This document shows positions 55,350 to 64,000 of a stretch of DNA of 64,000 nucleotides, one piece after another; the first letter of the stretch is position 1, and each line of letters starts with the position of its first letter. Source of the stretch: Tessaracoccus sp. MC1679 (lineage in GTDB: Bacteria; Actinomycetota; Actinomycetes; Propionibacteriales; Propionibacteriaceae); contig NZ_JACJGB010000001.1 of NCBI RefSeq assembly GCF_014164775.1, positions 124,001 through 188,000 on the forward strand. The letters are read 5' to 3'. The notes under the pieces are model-generated. The model did not search any database, was not told where the DNA came from, and saw nothing but the letters and a program-made list of their open reading frames with translations. The translations under genes and the position numbers were made by a program.

Positions 55350-55966
55350 CGCTTGCGGGCGTGGACCCGCTCGATGACGCCGTGATGCAACCGGTCTGCG
55401 GCCACCACCTCCAGGCCCAGCGCCTCGACGACCAGGCGCGGGCGGCGCGTGAAGTACTCGCCCTGCAGCGGGATCGTCACGGCTTCGAGCAGCCACTGCC
55501 CCGCGCGGAGGACGGGGTTGGTGGAGCCCACGTGGTCAGCGAGCAGGAGGCTGCCTCCGGGGCGGAGCACCCGCACCATCTCCTCGACACCGCGCCTATG
55601 GTCCGCGAAGCCGCACAGTGAGTAGGTGCACACGACGGCGTCGAAGGAGCCTCCGTCGAAAGGCAGGTCCTGGCCATCCCCCACCTGCGCCTCGACGGTG
55701 AGCCCGAGGCGGTCGATCCTGCGCTCGGCCACCGCCAGCATGCCGGGGCTCAACTCGATCGCGGAGAGTGTGATGTCGCGGCTGTAGTAGGGCAGATTGA
55801 GGCCAGTCCCCACCGCCACCTCCAGCACCCGGCCGCCTGCACGCTCCGCCACCCAGGCGCGGCTCGCTGCCAGGAACCGGCGCTCGAGGGGCGCGATCTT
55901 GTCATCGAAGTGCTCGGCTCCCTCGTCCCAATGGTGACGGAGCCGTTCCTCGCGCGCTTTCGACAT
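55346..55966 (-). CDS. Class I SAM-dependent methyltransferase
   Basis: A 206-residue methyltransferase: motif I RVLEVAVGTGLNLPYYS near residue 45, AIELSPGMLAVAE, GDGQDLPFDGGSFDAVVCTY and MVRVLRPGGSLLLADH. It resembles phospholipid N-methyltransferases of the UbiE type. The substrate is unknown. It is convergent with DUF4032 and lies 32 bp after the FrnE-like gene on the same strand. Confidence 0.83.
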   Translation of the reverse strand: MSKAREERLRHHWDEGAEHFDDKIAPLERRFLAASRAWVAERAGGRVLEVAVGTGLNLPYYSRDITLSAIELSPGMLAVAERRIDRLGLTVEAQVGDGQDLPFDGGSFDAVVCTYSLCGFADHRRGVEEMVRVLRPGGSLLLADHVGSTNPVLRAGQWLLEAVTIPLQGEYFTRRPRLVVEALGLEVVAADRLHHGVIERVHARKR

Positions 55967-55998
55967 GGGTCAAGTAGACCACCGGCGTCGAGCGGCCG

Positions 55999-56736
55999 TC
56001 ACGCGCAGCCGTCAGGACCGCAGGCCTCTCCGGAGCCGTCGATCGTGATCAACCCGGGCACCCGCTCAGACCATGACACCTCGAGCGCCTGGAGGAACAC
56101 TTCAGGAGGCTGTGCGCCGGAGACCCCGTACTTGTCGTCGAAGACGAAGAACGGCACTCCGCGCACGCCGATGGCGGCCGCCTCTGCGATGTCGCGGTCC
56201 ACCGCGGCGTCGAGATCCATGGAGTCGACGGCGGCGCGCGCCTCCTCCTCGGCCAGCCCCGCCGCGGCGGCCAGCCCGCCCAGCACCTCGGTGTCCCCGA
56301 TGTTTACGCCCCCCTCGAAGTGGGCGGACAGCAGCGACTCCTTCAAGCGGTCGGTGCGGGCGCCACCGTCGACGGCGTCGGCCCGCTTGGCGGCCTGCAG
56401 CACGCGGTGCGCCCGGCGGGAGTTCGCGACGACGAGGTTGTCGAAGTCGTAGGTGAGCCCCTCGCCGGCAGCCTGCTCGGAGACGTGGGCGATCATCGCC
56501 TCCACGCTGCTGGCGGGCAGGCCCTTCGATGCCACGAGGTACTCCACCTCGGTGCGATGGTCGTGCTCGGGGAGGCCCGGATCGAGCTGGTAGCTGCGCC
56601 ACTGGACCACCACCTGATCGCGCTGCGGAAACCGGCCCAGCGCGGTTTCGAAGCGGCGCTTGCCGATATAGCACCAGGGGCAGGCGATGTCTGACCAGAT
56701 CGATACGTTGAGAGTCACCAGCCCAGGATAGTACAT
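55999..56736 (-). CDS. DsbA-family FrnE-like oxidoreductase
   Basis: A 245-residue thioredoxin-fold protein with an inserted helical domain. The [17 protein letters not shown] segment carries the CPWC active site near residue 18, and [10 protein letters not shown] has the cis-proline. A pair of C-terminal Cys lies in [10 protein letters not shown]. FrnE-like proteins act in cytosolic disulfide chemistry and redox stress. There is no signal peptide. The ATG at 56736 has an AGGTGAT ribosome site; a GTG at 56718 is also possible. It is divergent from cysS and the two 5' ends almost meet. Confidence 0.87.
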   Translation of the reverse strand: MYYPGLVTLNVSIWSDIACPWCYIGKRRFETALGRFPQRDQVVVQWRSYQLDPGLPEHDHRTEVEYLVASKGLPASSVEAMIAHVSEQAAGEGLTYDFDNLVVANSRRAHRVLQAAKRADAVDGGARTDRLKESLLSAHFEGGVNIGDTEVLGGLAAAAGLAEEEARAAVDSMDLDAAVDRDIAEAAAIGVRGVPFFVFDDKYGVSGAQPPEVFLQALEVSWSERVPGLITIDGSGEACGPDGCA

Positions 56737-56791
56737 GTTTCAATCACCTCTGAGCGGCGAATCCGCGGGCTGCCCAGTAGACTCTGCTCCT

Positions 56792-58237
56792 GTGACCCTC
56801 AAGCTCTATGACACCGCGACCCGCTCAGTGCGCGCGTTCGTTCCCCTCGCCGAGGGCAAGGTGTCGATCTACCACTGCGGGCTCACCGTCCAGGCGTCGC
56901 CGCACCTGGGGCACATCCGCAAGGAGGTCGTCTTCGACGTCCTGCGCCGATGGCTGGAACATACGGGCCTCGAGGTCTCTGTTGTGGCCAACGTCACGGA
57001 CATCGACGACAAGATCCTCGCCAAGTCCGCCGAGGCCGGCGTGGAGTGGTTCGCCCACGCCTACCACTTCGAGCGCGAACTCCACGACGCCTACGCCTCA
57101 CTGGGCTGCAAACCCCCCACGTACGAGCCCCGCGCCACCGGCCACATTCCGGAGATGATCGAGCTCACCGAGACCCTCATCGAGCGCGGCCACGCCTACG
57201 CGGCGCCGGACGGGTCCGGCGACGTCTACTTCGACGTGAAGTCCTGGCCCCGCTACGGCGAGCTGTCCGGGATGAAGGTCGACGAGATGGAGCCCGCGGC
57301 AGACGCGGATCCGCGCGGCAAGCGCGACCCGCGAGACTTCGCCCTCTGGAAGGGACACAAGGAGGGCGAGCCGGCGACGGCGTCCTGGCCCTCGCCCTGG
57401 GGTCGCGGCCGTCCCGGATGGCACCTCGAATGCTCGGCGATGGCCGGGAAGTACCTCGGCGACACCTTCGACATCCACGGCGGCGGCGTCGACCTCCGCT
57501 TCCCGCACCACGAGAACGAGCTGGCGCAGTCCGCCGCGGCGGGCAAGGGCTTCGCCCGCTATTGGATGCACAACGCCTGGGTCACCATGGCCGGCGAGAA
57601 GATGAGCAAGTCGCTCGGCAACACCGCGCTGGTCTCCGAGGTGACCAGGATCTACAACCCGCGCGCCGTGCGCTTCTTCCTGCTCGCCCCGCACTACCGC
57701 TCCACCATCGAGTTCTCGCCCGCCGACGAGGGCACCCGCGGGTCGCTGACGGAGGCGGAGAAGGCCATCGCGCGTATCGACTCCTTCGTCGGGCGCGTCA
57801 AGCCCCTCCGCGACGTCGGATTCTTCGCCTACGCACCACTGCAGGTCCCCCAGTACGAAGCGTTCGACAGGGCGATGGACGACGACCTCGGCACGCCGGC
57901 CGCTACCGCCGCCCTGTTCGAGGCCATCCGTGTCGGCAACCAGGCGATCGCCGACGGGGATCACGAGAAGGCGCGGCTGTACGCCGCCGTCGTCGATTCG
58001 ATGCTGAACGTCTTCGGGATCCACCCCGACGCCGACGAATGGGCGGGCCAGACGTCACACGACGACCTCACCCCAGTCGTCGACGGCCTCGTCGCGGCCC
58101 TCCTCGGGCAGCGCGCGCAGGCCCGGGCGGACAAGAACTGGGCCGCCGCGGACGCCATCCGCGACACCCTCGCAGGCCTCGGCCTCGTGATCACAGACAC
58201 CCCCACCGGCCCCCGGTGGAGCTTGGAGAAGAAGTAG
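56792..58237 (+). CDS. cysS: Cysteinyl-tRNA synthetase
   Basis: A 481-residue class I synthetase. [17 protein letters not shown] near residue 31 holds the HIGH-like HLGH and a zinc Cys; WHLECSAM and [15 protein letters not shown] give further zinc ligands, and KMSKSLGN near 269 is the KMSKS loop. The GTG start is chosen because a TAGACT box (56778-56783) lies 8 bp upstream, so the transcript is probably leaderless; longer frames have no family sequence. rlmB follows directly after the stop. Confidence 0.96.
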   Translation: MTLKLYDTATRSVRAFVPLAEGKVSIYHCGLTVQASPHLGHIRKEVVFDVLRRWLEHTGLEVSVVANVTDIDDKILAKSAEAGVEWFAHAYHFERELHDAYASLGCKPPTYEPRATGHIPEMIELTETLIERGHAYAAPDGSGDVYFDVKSWPRYGELSGMKVDEMEPAADADPRGKRDPRDFALWKGHKEGEPATASWPSPWGRGRPGWHLECSAMAGKYLGDTFDIHGGGVDLRFPHHENELAQSAAAGKGFARYWMHNAWVTMAGEKMSKSLGNTALVSEVTRIYNPRAVRFFLLAPHYRSTIEFSPADEGTRGSLTEAEKAIARIDSFVGRVKPLRDVGFFAYAPLQVPQYEAFDRAMDDDLGTPAATAALFEAIRVGNQAIADGDHEKARLYAAVVDSMLNVFGIHPDADEWAGQTSHDDLTPVVDGLVAALLGQRAQARADKNWAAADAIRDTLAGLGLVITDTPTGPRWSLEKK

Positions 58238-59191
58238 ATGGCAGGCAACTCATCGCGCCGCGGCGCGACCAGCAAGGGCAAGAACAAGACCGCCGGATCG
58301 GGTGGGCGCGTCCGGCGCGGCCTCGAGGGTCGCGGGCCCACACCGAAGGCCGAGGACCGGCCCTACCACAAGGCCTACAAGTCCAAGCAGGCCGCGCAGC
58401 GCGCCGGGCAGGGACGTCCCCAGACCACGAAGAACCCCGTCGGGGCGGACTGGGTGGTGGGGCGCAACCCCGTCTTCGAGGCTCTCACGGCCGGCCTGCC
58501 GGTGAAGCAGGCCTTCGTCGCGGAGGGCGCGGAGCGCGACGACCGTCTCCGCGACATCCTCAAGTTCACCGCTGAGCACGGCCTGCCCCTGCTTCAGGTC
58601 ACCCGAGCCGAGCTGGACCGGGTCACCGGCGGTCTGGTGCACCAGGGCGTCGCGGTGCAGCTGCCCGCCTACGAGTACGCCGACGCCGAGGATGTGCTGG
58701 CGGACGCGCTGGAGCTGGACGGCATCGTCGTGGCTCTCGACGGCATCACGGATCCGCGCAACCTCGGGGCGATCGTGCGATCCGCGGCGGCGTTCGGCGC
58801 GCAGGGAATCATCATCCCCTCGCGACGCTCTGCCTCCATGACGGCCGCGGCGTGGAAGACCTCCGCCGGGGCCGCCGCAAGGCTGCCGATCGCAATGGCC
58901 ACCAACCTCAACCGAGCCCTGCAGCAGGCGTCCAAGATGGGCTTCACCATCATCGGGCTCGCCGGCGAGGGTGAGGTGCCCGTCTCCGGCGCGCCCGGCC
59001 TCGACGGGCCCGTGGTGATCGTGGTGGGCTCCGAGGACGAGGGCTTGGCGCGCCTGGTGCGCGAGAACTGCGACGCACTGGTCTCCATCCCGATCGCAGG
59101 CTCGGTGGAGTCGCTCAACGCCTCCGTCGCCGCCTCCATCGCGCTGTACGAGGTGACCCAGCAGCGCTCCGGGATCACCCCGTCGGAGTGA
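58238..59191 (+). CDS. rlmB: 23S rRNA guanosine-2'-O-methyltransferase, TrmH/SpoU type (RlmB)
   Basis: A 317-residue enzyme of the SpoU family. Residues 1-65 are a basic, disordered-looking extension. A substrate-binding domain follows (VVGRNPVFEALTAGLPVKQA near 72), then the knotted methyltransferase: VVALDGITDPRNLGAIVRSA, GIIIPSRRSASMTAA, GSEDEGLARLVRENCD and IPIAGSVESLNASVAASI. It methylates G2251 of 23S rRNA in the family. The ATG directly follows the cysS stop, a common actinobacterial pairing. Confidence 0.93.
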   Translation: MAGNSSRRGATSKGKNKTAGSGGRVRRGLEGRGPTPKAEDRPYHKAYKSKQAAQRAGQGRPQTTKNPVGADWVVGRNPVFEALTAGLPVKQAFVAEGAERDDRLRDILKFTAEHGLPLLQVTRAELDRVTGGLVHQGVAVQLPAYEYADAEDVLADALELDGIVVALDGITDPRNLGAIVRSAAAFGAQGIIIPSRRSASMTAAAWKTSAGAAARLPIAMATNLNRALQQASKMGFTIIGLAGEGEVPVSGAPGLDGPVVIVVGSEDEGLARLVRENCDALVSIPIAGSVESLNASVAASIALYEVTQQRSGITPSE

Positions 59192-59273
59192 TGTCCAGCC
59201 GCCAACGGTGAAAAATGCCCCCAGGCGACGGGGCGACTAGATTGGTACCCACACCGCACACTCAAGGAGAACT

Positions 59274-60710
59274 GTGAGCGATCTCGAGTCGATCTCTTCG
59301 GCCTACCAGACCCTGTTGGGCATGATCGAGCAGGTGGAGCCCCGCATCGCGCAGGCGACGCGGCAGGAGCTCACCGACCAGCGCGCGTCGCTGAAGCTCA
59401 TCGCGTCGGAGAACTACGCCAGTCTTCCGGTGCTCGCCACCATGGGCACCTGGCTGAGCGACAAGTACGCCGAGGGCACCGTCGGGCACCGCTTCTACGC
59501 CGGCTGCCAGAACGTGGACACGGTTGAGGCCGTTGCGGCCGAGCACGCCCGCGAGCTGTTCGGCGCCGAATACGCCTACGTGCAGCCGCACTCGGGCATC
59601 GACGCGAACCTGGTGGCCTACTGGGCCATCCTGGCCAACAAGGTCGAGGCCCCGGGCCTGGCCGAGTTCGGCGCCAAGGGCGTGGCCGACCTGTCCGAGG
59701 CGGACTGGGAGACGCTGCGGCGCCGCTTCGGCGACCAGCGACTGCTCGGCATGTCGCTCGACGCCGGCGGCCACCTCACGCACGGCTTCCGCCCCAACGT
59801 GTCGGGCAAGATGTTCCACCAGCGCTCCTACGGGACGGATCCCGAGACGCAGCTGCTGGACTACGACGCCCTCGCCGCCCAGGCCCGCGAGTTCAAGCCC
59901 CTGATCCTGGTGGCCGGCTACTCCGCCTACCCGCGGCGCGTGAACTTCGCCACAATGCGCGAGATCGCCGACGAGGTGGGTGCCGTGCTGATGGTGGACA
60001 TGGCCCACTTCGCGGGTCTGGTGGCCGGCAAGGTGTTCACCGGCGACGAGGATCCGGTGCCGCACGCGCATGTGGTGACCACCACTACGCACAAGTCCCT
60101 GCGCGGCCCGCGCGGCGGTATGGTGCTGGCCACCAAGGAGTTCGCCCCGTCGGTGGACCGCGGCTGCCCGCTCGTCCTCGGCGGCCCGCTGTCCCACGTC
60201 ATGGCTGCGAAGGCGGTGGCGCTGGCCGAGGCCCGCACCGCGGAGTTCCAGACCTATGCGCAGAACGTCGCCGACAACGCCAAGGCGCTGGCCGAGGGCC
60301 TGCTCCGGCGCGGCGTGACCCTGGTCACGGGAGGCACGGACAACCACATCGTGCTGATGGACGTGCGCTCCTTCGGGCTGACCGGCCGCCAGGCGGAGTC
60401 CGCGCTGCTGGAGAGCGGCATCGTCACCAACCGCAACGCGGTGCCCAACGATCCCAACGGCGCCTGGTACACCACCGGCGTCCGGCTCGGCACCCCCGCG
60501 CTGACGTCGCGCGGCTTCACCGCCTCGGACATGGATGCGGTGGCGGACATGATCTCCGGCGTCCTGAAGTCCACCACGCCGACCACCACCGCCGCGGGCG
60601 ACCCGAGCAAGGCGAAGTACGTCCTCACCGACGACGCCCGCAGTACGTCGTTGGCCGAGGCCGAGCGCCTGCTGTCGATGCGGCCGCTGTACCCGGGCTT
60701 CGAGCTCTGA
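59274..60710 (+). CDS. glyA: Serine hydroxymethyltransferase (long form)
   Basis: A 478-residue PLP enzyme making glycine and methylene-tetrahydrofolate from serine. [54 protein letters not shown] and [15 protein letters not shown] with the PLP Lys near 274 define it. Compared with the common 417-residue GlyA it has an insert of about 33 residues after [12 protein letters not shown] (near residue 115 to 150) and a C-terminal extension. Similar long GlyA forms occur elsewhere. The GTG start has an AAGGAGAA site. Confidence 0.95.
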   Translation: MSDLESISSAYQTLLGMIEQVEPRIAQATRQELTDQRASLKLIASENYASLPVLATMGTWLSDKYAEGTVGHRFYAGCQNVDTVEAVAAEHARELFGAEYAYVQPHSGIDANLVAYWAILANKVEAPGLAEFGAKGVADLSEADWETLRRRFGDQRLLGMSLDAGGHLTHGFRPNVSGKMFHQRSYGTDPETQLLDYDALAAQAREFKPLILVAGYSAYPRRVNFATMREIADEVGAVLMVDMAHFAGLVAGKVFTGDEDPVPHAHVVTTTTHKSLRGPRGGMVLATKEFAPSVDRGCPLVLGGPLSHVMAAKAVALAEARTAEFQTYAQNVADNAKALAEGLLRRGVTLVTGGTDNHIVLMDVRSFGLTGRQAESALLESGIVTNRNAVPNDPNGAWYTTGVRLGTPALTSRGFTASDMDAVADMISGVLKSTTPTTTAAGDPSKAKYVLTDDARSTSLAEAERLLSMRPLYPGFEL

Positions 60711-60720
60711 GGCGCACGCC

Positions 60721-62397
60721 TCAGCGTGAGTACAACGCGCCCTGCACCGTGTGGATGAACTGCGTCATGGATGCGGGGAGGTCCTGGAGGTGCCAGGTGC
60801 CGGGCGCGTGGTACCAGCTGAGCACGGCAGGATCCGGGACGGTGTCGTCGTCGTCGGCGGCCACCATGGCCTCGAGCCAGCGCTCCTTGCCGCCCAGCAC
60901 GACGGTGTAGCCGAGCAGCCGCGAGATCTCCTGGAGCTCGCGGCCGCGCGGCATCTCGGCGGTGGTGTGCGTGGCCAACAGCGCGGACAGGGCCCCGAGA
61001 CCGTCGAGGAGGGCGGTGCCCGCAGCGGTGCGGCGCGGCATCCGGTCCGCCACCCACACCACCGCGGCCCCCACCGACACCAGCACCAGCGCCATCAGGC
61101 CGAGGGTCGTGAACGCCACCAGCACCACGGCGGCCAGGAAGGCCAGCCCGAGCACGACGTACCCGCGGGTGCGCCACGACGACCGGGTGGAGTCCGGCCT
61201 CTGCTCGAACCAGCCCCGTGCCACCACGTCGTCGTACAGTGCGTCCTGGATGCCGACGATCCGATCGGCGAGGCGTCCGCTCAGCCGCGACACCAGGGTC
61301 TGCTCGCCTTCGGGCGCGACGGCGTCGAGCAGCTCCTGCTCGAACCGGGCCAGCTCGTCGACGGGGGCCTCGGTGCGCTCGATCGCCCAGTCCAGCAGCC
61401 CGTGGCTGGGCCGCGGCAGCTCCGTGATGAGCAAGTGCCCGCGGACGGCGAGGTCAACGAGGGTGGCCGTGACGTCGATCGGGTCCACCCGCTCGTCGGC
61501 GACCGTGCCCACGTGCCCGGGGCGCACGCCCTCCGCCACCCGGAACACTGACTCGCCGGGCCCGACCGGCGCGAACGATCCGATGGCGTGGGCCGCGGAA
61601 GGGGCGAGGTCGCGGCCGGCGCGGCGATGCAGCAGGAGCAGCAGCGCGCCCCCGAGAAGGGCGGCGCCGAGGGCCGCGAGCACCGTCGGCCAGGAGACGG
61701 TGAACGCGCGATCCAGGCTCCACCGCTCCTGGAGGTCCGCCGTAGCTGCCACCTCATCCGCGGGGTAGGCGACGCTGAGCACCACCTCGTCGCCCGCGTC
61801 TCGGGGACCGTCCTGGAACGCCGCATCCGGCTGGGCGAACGTGCCGCCGCCGAGCGCCGCGCACCGGCCGACGCTGCCGCGGGGGCCGGCCTCGCAGCCG
61901 ATCATGTCCGGGAGCGCCGGCCCCTCGACCACTCCTGCCACCTGGCTGAGCGCCACCGGAAGGCCCTGAATCAGGGGCCATTGGAGCATCGTGAGGGCGC
62001 CGTCCTGGCCCTGCTCGGTGCGGGTGGCGCCGTGGACGTCGTAGGCGAGGATGAGAGGGCCGGCACCGTCGACGGCCATCCGGATCTCCACCTGGGTGGC
62101 GGTGGTGGTGGTGGCGAGGTCCACCGCCTCGCCCGCGACAGTGGCCGAGATGTTGCTGATGCGGTACCGGTGGAAGTGGGAGGAGTCGATGCTTCGGGTG
62201 AGCGCCAGCACCTGGGTGAGCTCGTCGAGGGGCGCGTCGAAGGTGAGGGTCTGCGTGACGCGCAGAGTCCCGTCGGCAGCAACCACGCCCGCGACCTCGG
62301 CGGCCGCCTCACCGTCCTGCGCGAGGGCGGCTGAGGGCCACCACAGCATCGTCGCGACGGCGGCGATCAGCATCCAGCAACGCGCACGACGGCTCAT
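60721..62397 (-). CDS. DUF2207 membrane protein
   Basis: A 558-residue protein of the DUF2207 (YciQ-like) family. A signal peptide covers residues 1-25 (ending ALAQ). The extracellular beta-rich domain follows to about 230. A membrane segment near 235-258 leads to a cytosolic part, then two adjoining membrane segments near 415-450 (VVLGLAFLAAVVLVAFTTLG) and a cytosolic tail. The function is unknown. A GGAAGG site precedes the ATG. It converges on glyA with 10 bp between ends. Confidence 0.8.
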   Translation of the reverse strand: MSRRARCWMLIAAVATMLWWPSAALAQDGEAAAEVAGVVAADGTLRVTQTLTFDAPLDELTQVLALTRSIDSSHFHRYRISNISATVAGEAVDLATTTTATQVEIRMAVDGAGPLILAYDVHGATRTEQGQDGALTMLQWPLIQGLPVALSQVAGVVEGPALPDMIGCEAGPRGSVGRCAALGGGTFAQPDAAFQDGPRDAGDEVVLSVAYPADEVAATADLQERWSLDRAFTVSWPTVLAALGAALLGGALLLLLHRRAGRDLAPSAAHAIGSFAPVGPGESVFRVAEGVRPGHVGTVADERVDPIDVTATLVDLAVRGHLLITELPRPSHGLLDWAIERTEAPVDELARFEQELLDAVAPEGEQTLVSRLSGRLADRIVGIQDALYDDVVARGWFEQRPDSTRSSWRTRGYVVLGLAFLAAVVLVAFTTLGLMALVLVSVGAAVVWVADRMPRRTAAGTALLDGLGALSALLATHTTAEMPRGRELQEISRLLGYTVVLGGKERWLEAMVAADDDDTVPDPAVLSWYHAPGTWHLQDLPASMTQFIHTVQGALYSR

Positions 62398-62444
62398 CGC
62401 AGCCCTTCCTCTTCAGGTAGCAGCAACCTAGCGCACCCGCGACG

Positions 62445-62918
62445 TCAGTCCTCCGCGACGACCGTGGCCACCGCGATGGCCGCGACACCCTCGCCCCGGC
62501 CGGTGAGGCCGAGCCCGTCGGTGGTGGTGGCGCTGACGGTCACCGGGGCTCCGACGGCGGCGCTGAGCACGCGCTCCGCCTCCGCACGGCGCGGTGCGAG
62601 CTTGGGCCGGTTGCCGATCACCTGGACGGCCACGTTTCCGATGGCGTAGCCGGCCGCGCGGACGCGCCGGGCGGTCTCGGTGAGGAAGGCTACGCCGCTG
62701 GCGCCCGCCCACTCCGGCTCGGCGGTGCCGTAGTTGCTTCCGAGGTCGCCCATCCCGGCGGCGCTGAGCAGCGCGTCGCACGCCGCGTGGGCGGCGACGT
62801 CGCCGTCGGAGTGACCGGCCAGGCCGGAGGCTTCGTCGGGGAAGTGCACGCCGGCCACCCAGAGGGGCACCCCCGGCTCCAGCCGGTGCACGTCCGTGCC
62901 GATCCCCACTCGATTCAT
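62445..62918 (-). CDS. ispF: 2-C-methyl-D-erythritol 2,4-cyclodiphosphate synthase
   Basis: A 157-residue trimeric enzyme of the MEP isoprenoid pathway. [12 protein letters not shown] near residue 5 and [18 protein letters not shown] near 34 hold the zinc ligands; GDLGSNYGT and [20 protein letters not shown] near 132 complete the family pattern. It starts 12 bp after ispD, which catalyses an earlier step, so the two form an operon downstream of carD. Confidence 0.95.
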   Translation of the reverse strand: MNRVGIGTDVHRLEPGVPLWVAGVHFPDEASGLAGHSDGDVAAHAACDALLSAAGMGDLGSNYGTAEPEWAGASGVAFLTETARRVRAAGYAIGNVAVQVIGNRPKLAPRRAEAERVLSAAVGAPVTVSATTTDGLGLTGRGEGVAAIAVATVVAED

Positions 62919-62930
62919 CGTTGCTGCCCC

Positions 62931-63632
62931 TTAGTGTGAGTGATCCCGAGCGGCCAGGATGGCTCGGGCCAGCACCAGGTCCACGGGTTCGGTGATCTTC
63001 AACGCGTCCCGGTGCCCGTCGACGAGCGTGACGCTGAGGCCGGCGTGTTCGCAGGCGGCGGCGTCGTCGGTGACCTCGAGCGCCTCGGCCAGCAGGAGGT
63101 CGTGGGCCCGCCGCAGCGCGCCGAACCGCGCCCCCTGGGGTGTCTGCACCGCTCGCAGCGGGGCCCGGTCCACCACCTGCGACGAGGCCCCGTCGATCCG
63201 GCGGATGGAGTCCACCACAGGCAGCACGGGGATGGCCACCTCCGCGCCGCCGGCCACGGCCGACGCCACGGCCCGCACGACGGTGGGCGGGATGAGGGCG
63301 CGGGCCGCGTCGTGGACGAGGACGACGGCCCGGTCCGGCGCGGTGATGGCGGCCAGCCCGATCCGTACGGAGTCCTGCCGGGTTGAGCCCCCCTCGACGC
63401 AGGTGGTGGGCACGGCGGCCCCGTCCAGCGCGGTACGGAACTCCGGTTCGAGGCCGTGGGGGACGGTGACGACGACCTGCTCGACTCCCCCTGCTGCCAG
63501 GGCGTCCACGGAACGGCGGACCAGGGTGACGCCCTCCAGCTCTACGAGGGCCTTCGGCTGGGCTGCGCCCAGCCGGGAACCAGAACCGGCCGCCACCACA
63601 ACGGCGACGACCGGCGTATCAAGATGTGACAC
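62931..63632 (-). CDS. ispD: 2-C-methyl-D-erythritol 4-phosphate cytidylyltransferase
   Basis: A 233-residue nucleotidyltransferase of the MEP pathway. VVVAAGSGSRLGAAQPKALVE at the N-terminus binds CTP; VLVHDAARALIPPTVV near 100 and RAVQTPQGARFGALRRAH near 155 fit the family. The GTG start lies 8 bp after carD, and no strong ribosome site is seen there. A carD-ispD-ispF order is common in actinobacteria. Confidence 0.95.
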   Translation of the reverse strand: MSHLDTPVVAVVVAAGSGSRLGAAQPKALVELEGVTLVRRSVDALAAGGVEQVVVTVPHGLEPEFRTALDGAAVPTTCVEGGSTRQDSVRIGLAAITAPDRAVVLVHDAARALIPPTVVRAVASAVAGGAEVAIPVLPVVDSIRRIDGASSQVVDRAPLRAVQTPQGARFGALRRAHDLLLAEALEVTDDAAACEHAGLSVTLVDGHRDALKITEPVDLVLARAILAARDHSH

Positions 63633-63640
63633 TTCTGGAT

Positions 63641-64000
63641 TCAGGAGGCGAGGACCTCATCGAGCATGACCTCGGCCCTGTCCTCGTTGACCTGCTCGGC
63701 GAGCGCGAGCTCGGCGATCAGGATGGAGCGGGCCTTCGCCAGCATCCGCTTCTCGCCGGCGGAGAGACCCTTGTCGCGGTCTCGACGCCACAGATCCCGG
63801 ACAACCTCGGAGACCTTGATCACGTTGCCGGAGTGCAGCTTCTCCATGTTGGCCTTGAAGCGGCGGGACCAGTTGGACGGCTCCTCGGTGTGCTCGGCGC
63901 GAAGCACCGCGAACACCTTTTCCAAACCATCAGCGTCGACCACGTCCCGCACACCAACCAGATCCAGGTTGCACGCCGGCACGCTGATCACCAGGTCGTT
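63641..64000 (-). CDS. carD: CarD-family transcriptional regulator (5' end beyond window)
   Basis: The last 119 residues of CarD are present and the 5' end lies outside the window. Visible are the end of the RNA polymerase-binding domain ([16 protein letters not shown]) and the helical DNA-binding domain ([39 protein letters not shown] and [16 protein letters not shown]). CarD stabilises open promoter complexes and is essential in mycobacteria. It is upstream of ispD on the same strand, 8 bp apart. Confidence 0.95.
   Translation of the reverse strand, partial: NDLVISVPACNLDLVGVRDVVDADGLEKVFAVLRAEHTEEPSNWSRRFKANMEKLHSGNVIKVSEVVRDLWRRDRDKGLSAGEKRMLAKARSILIAELALAEQVNEDRAEVMLDEVLAS

Noticed and set aside
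59192-59273. Glycine riboswitch before glyA
   Set aside because: The 82-bp gap shows no glycine aptamer pattern and a normal ribosome site is present.
62095-62114. GGT repeat as a possible tandem repeat element
   Set aside because: It is a short run of threonine codons inside the DUF2207 gene.

Overview
The window is GC-rich, densely packed chromosomal DNA from an actinobacterium. The lineage is inferred from lineage-typical families (a CarD-type regulator, DUF3027, DUF3263, DUF4032 and an NnaR-type HemD/winged-helix fusion), from several starts that look leaderless (a TAnnnT box 6 to 9 nt before ATG or GTG), and from GC-driven open frames on both strands. Pyruvate carboxylase together with pyruvate:ferredoxin oxidoreductase and nitrate genes suggests a facultative anaerobe, perhaps Propionibacteriaceae. 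That family-level guess is inference. There is no rRNA operon, CRISPR array, insertion sequence or prophage.

Layout. 1-3147 (minus): a nitrite/nitric oxide module of DUF2249, hemerythrin, NnrS-like membrane protein and a membrane protein that resembles the front half of fused NirK-type copper oxidases and runs off the left edge. A 15-bp palindrome lies just upstream. 3214-13141 (minus): nitrate assimilation with narK, a NasA-like molybdoenzyme, a FAD/[2Fe-2S] partner, nirB, nirD, an NnaR-like HemD/regulator and a sirohydrochlorin chelatase. 13142-15069: a non-coding stretch with possible GlnR repeats and a 76-bp near-perfect palindrome, then hicAB and phd/relE-type toxin-antitoxin pairs, both with damaged toxin genes, then tRNA-Arg(CCT). 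15136-22946 (minus): a CaCA exchanger, a ferredoxin operon (GltD-like, PFOR, DHOD-like) and thioredoxin. 23068-34513: a DtxR regulator with a methyltransferase, nagA, an anchored surface protein, an unknown gene, pyruvate carboxylase, an NCS2 purine permease, a cold-shock/DUF3027 pair and nagB.

35506-43705 (minus) holds the main defence system: a complete type I Wadjet operon (jetA-jetB-jetC-jetD), an SMC-like complex with a Toprim nuclease known to cleave plasmid DNA. It is joined by overlapping codons to a small membrane protein upstream and to cutC and a NUDIX gene downstream. Then come groL with two CIRCE operators and no groS, a small HExxH protein, DUF3263, manA, tRNA-Thr(TGT), a methyltransferase, a GH42 beta-galactosidase with a DedA-like gene, and an orphan MsmX/UgpC-type sugar ATPase.

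52770-64000 is mostly housekeeping: a MetB-type enzyme, DUF4032, a methyltransferase, a DsbA/FrnE-like protein, cysS, rlmB, glyA, DUF2207, ispF, ispD and the 3' part of carD. The most notable items are the Wadjet operon and its coupling to neighbours, the two damaged toxin genes beside a tRNA, the 76-bp palindrome, and the palindrome ahead of the nitric oxide module.
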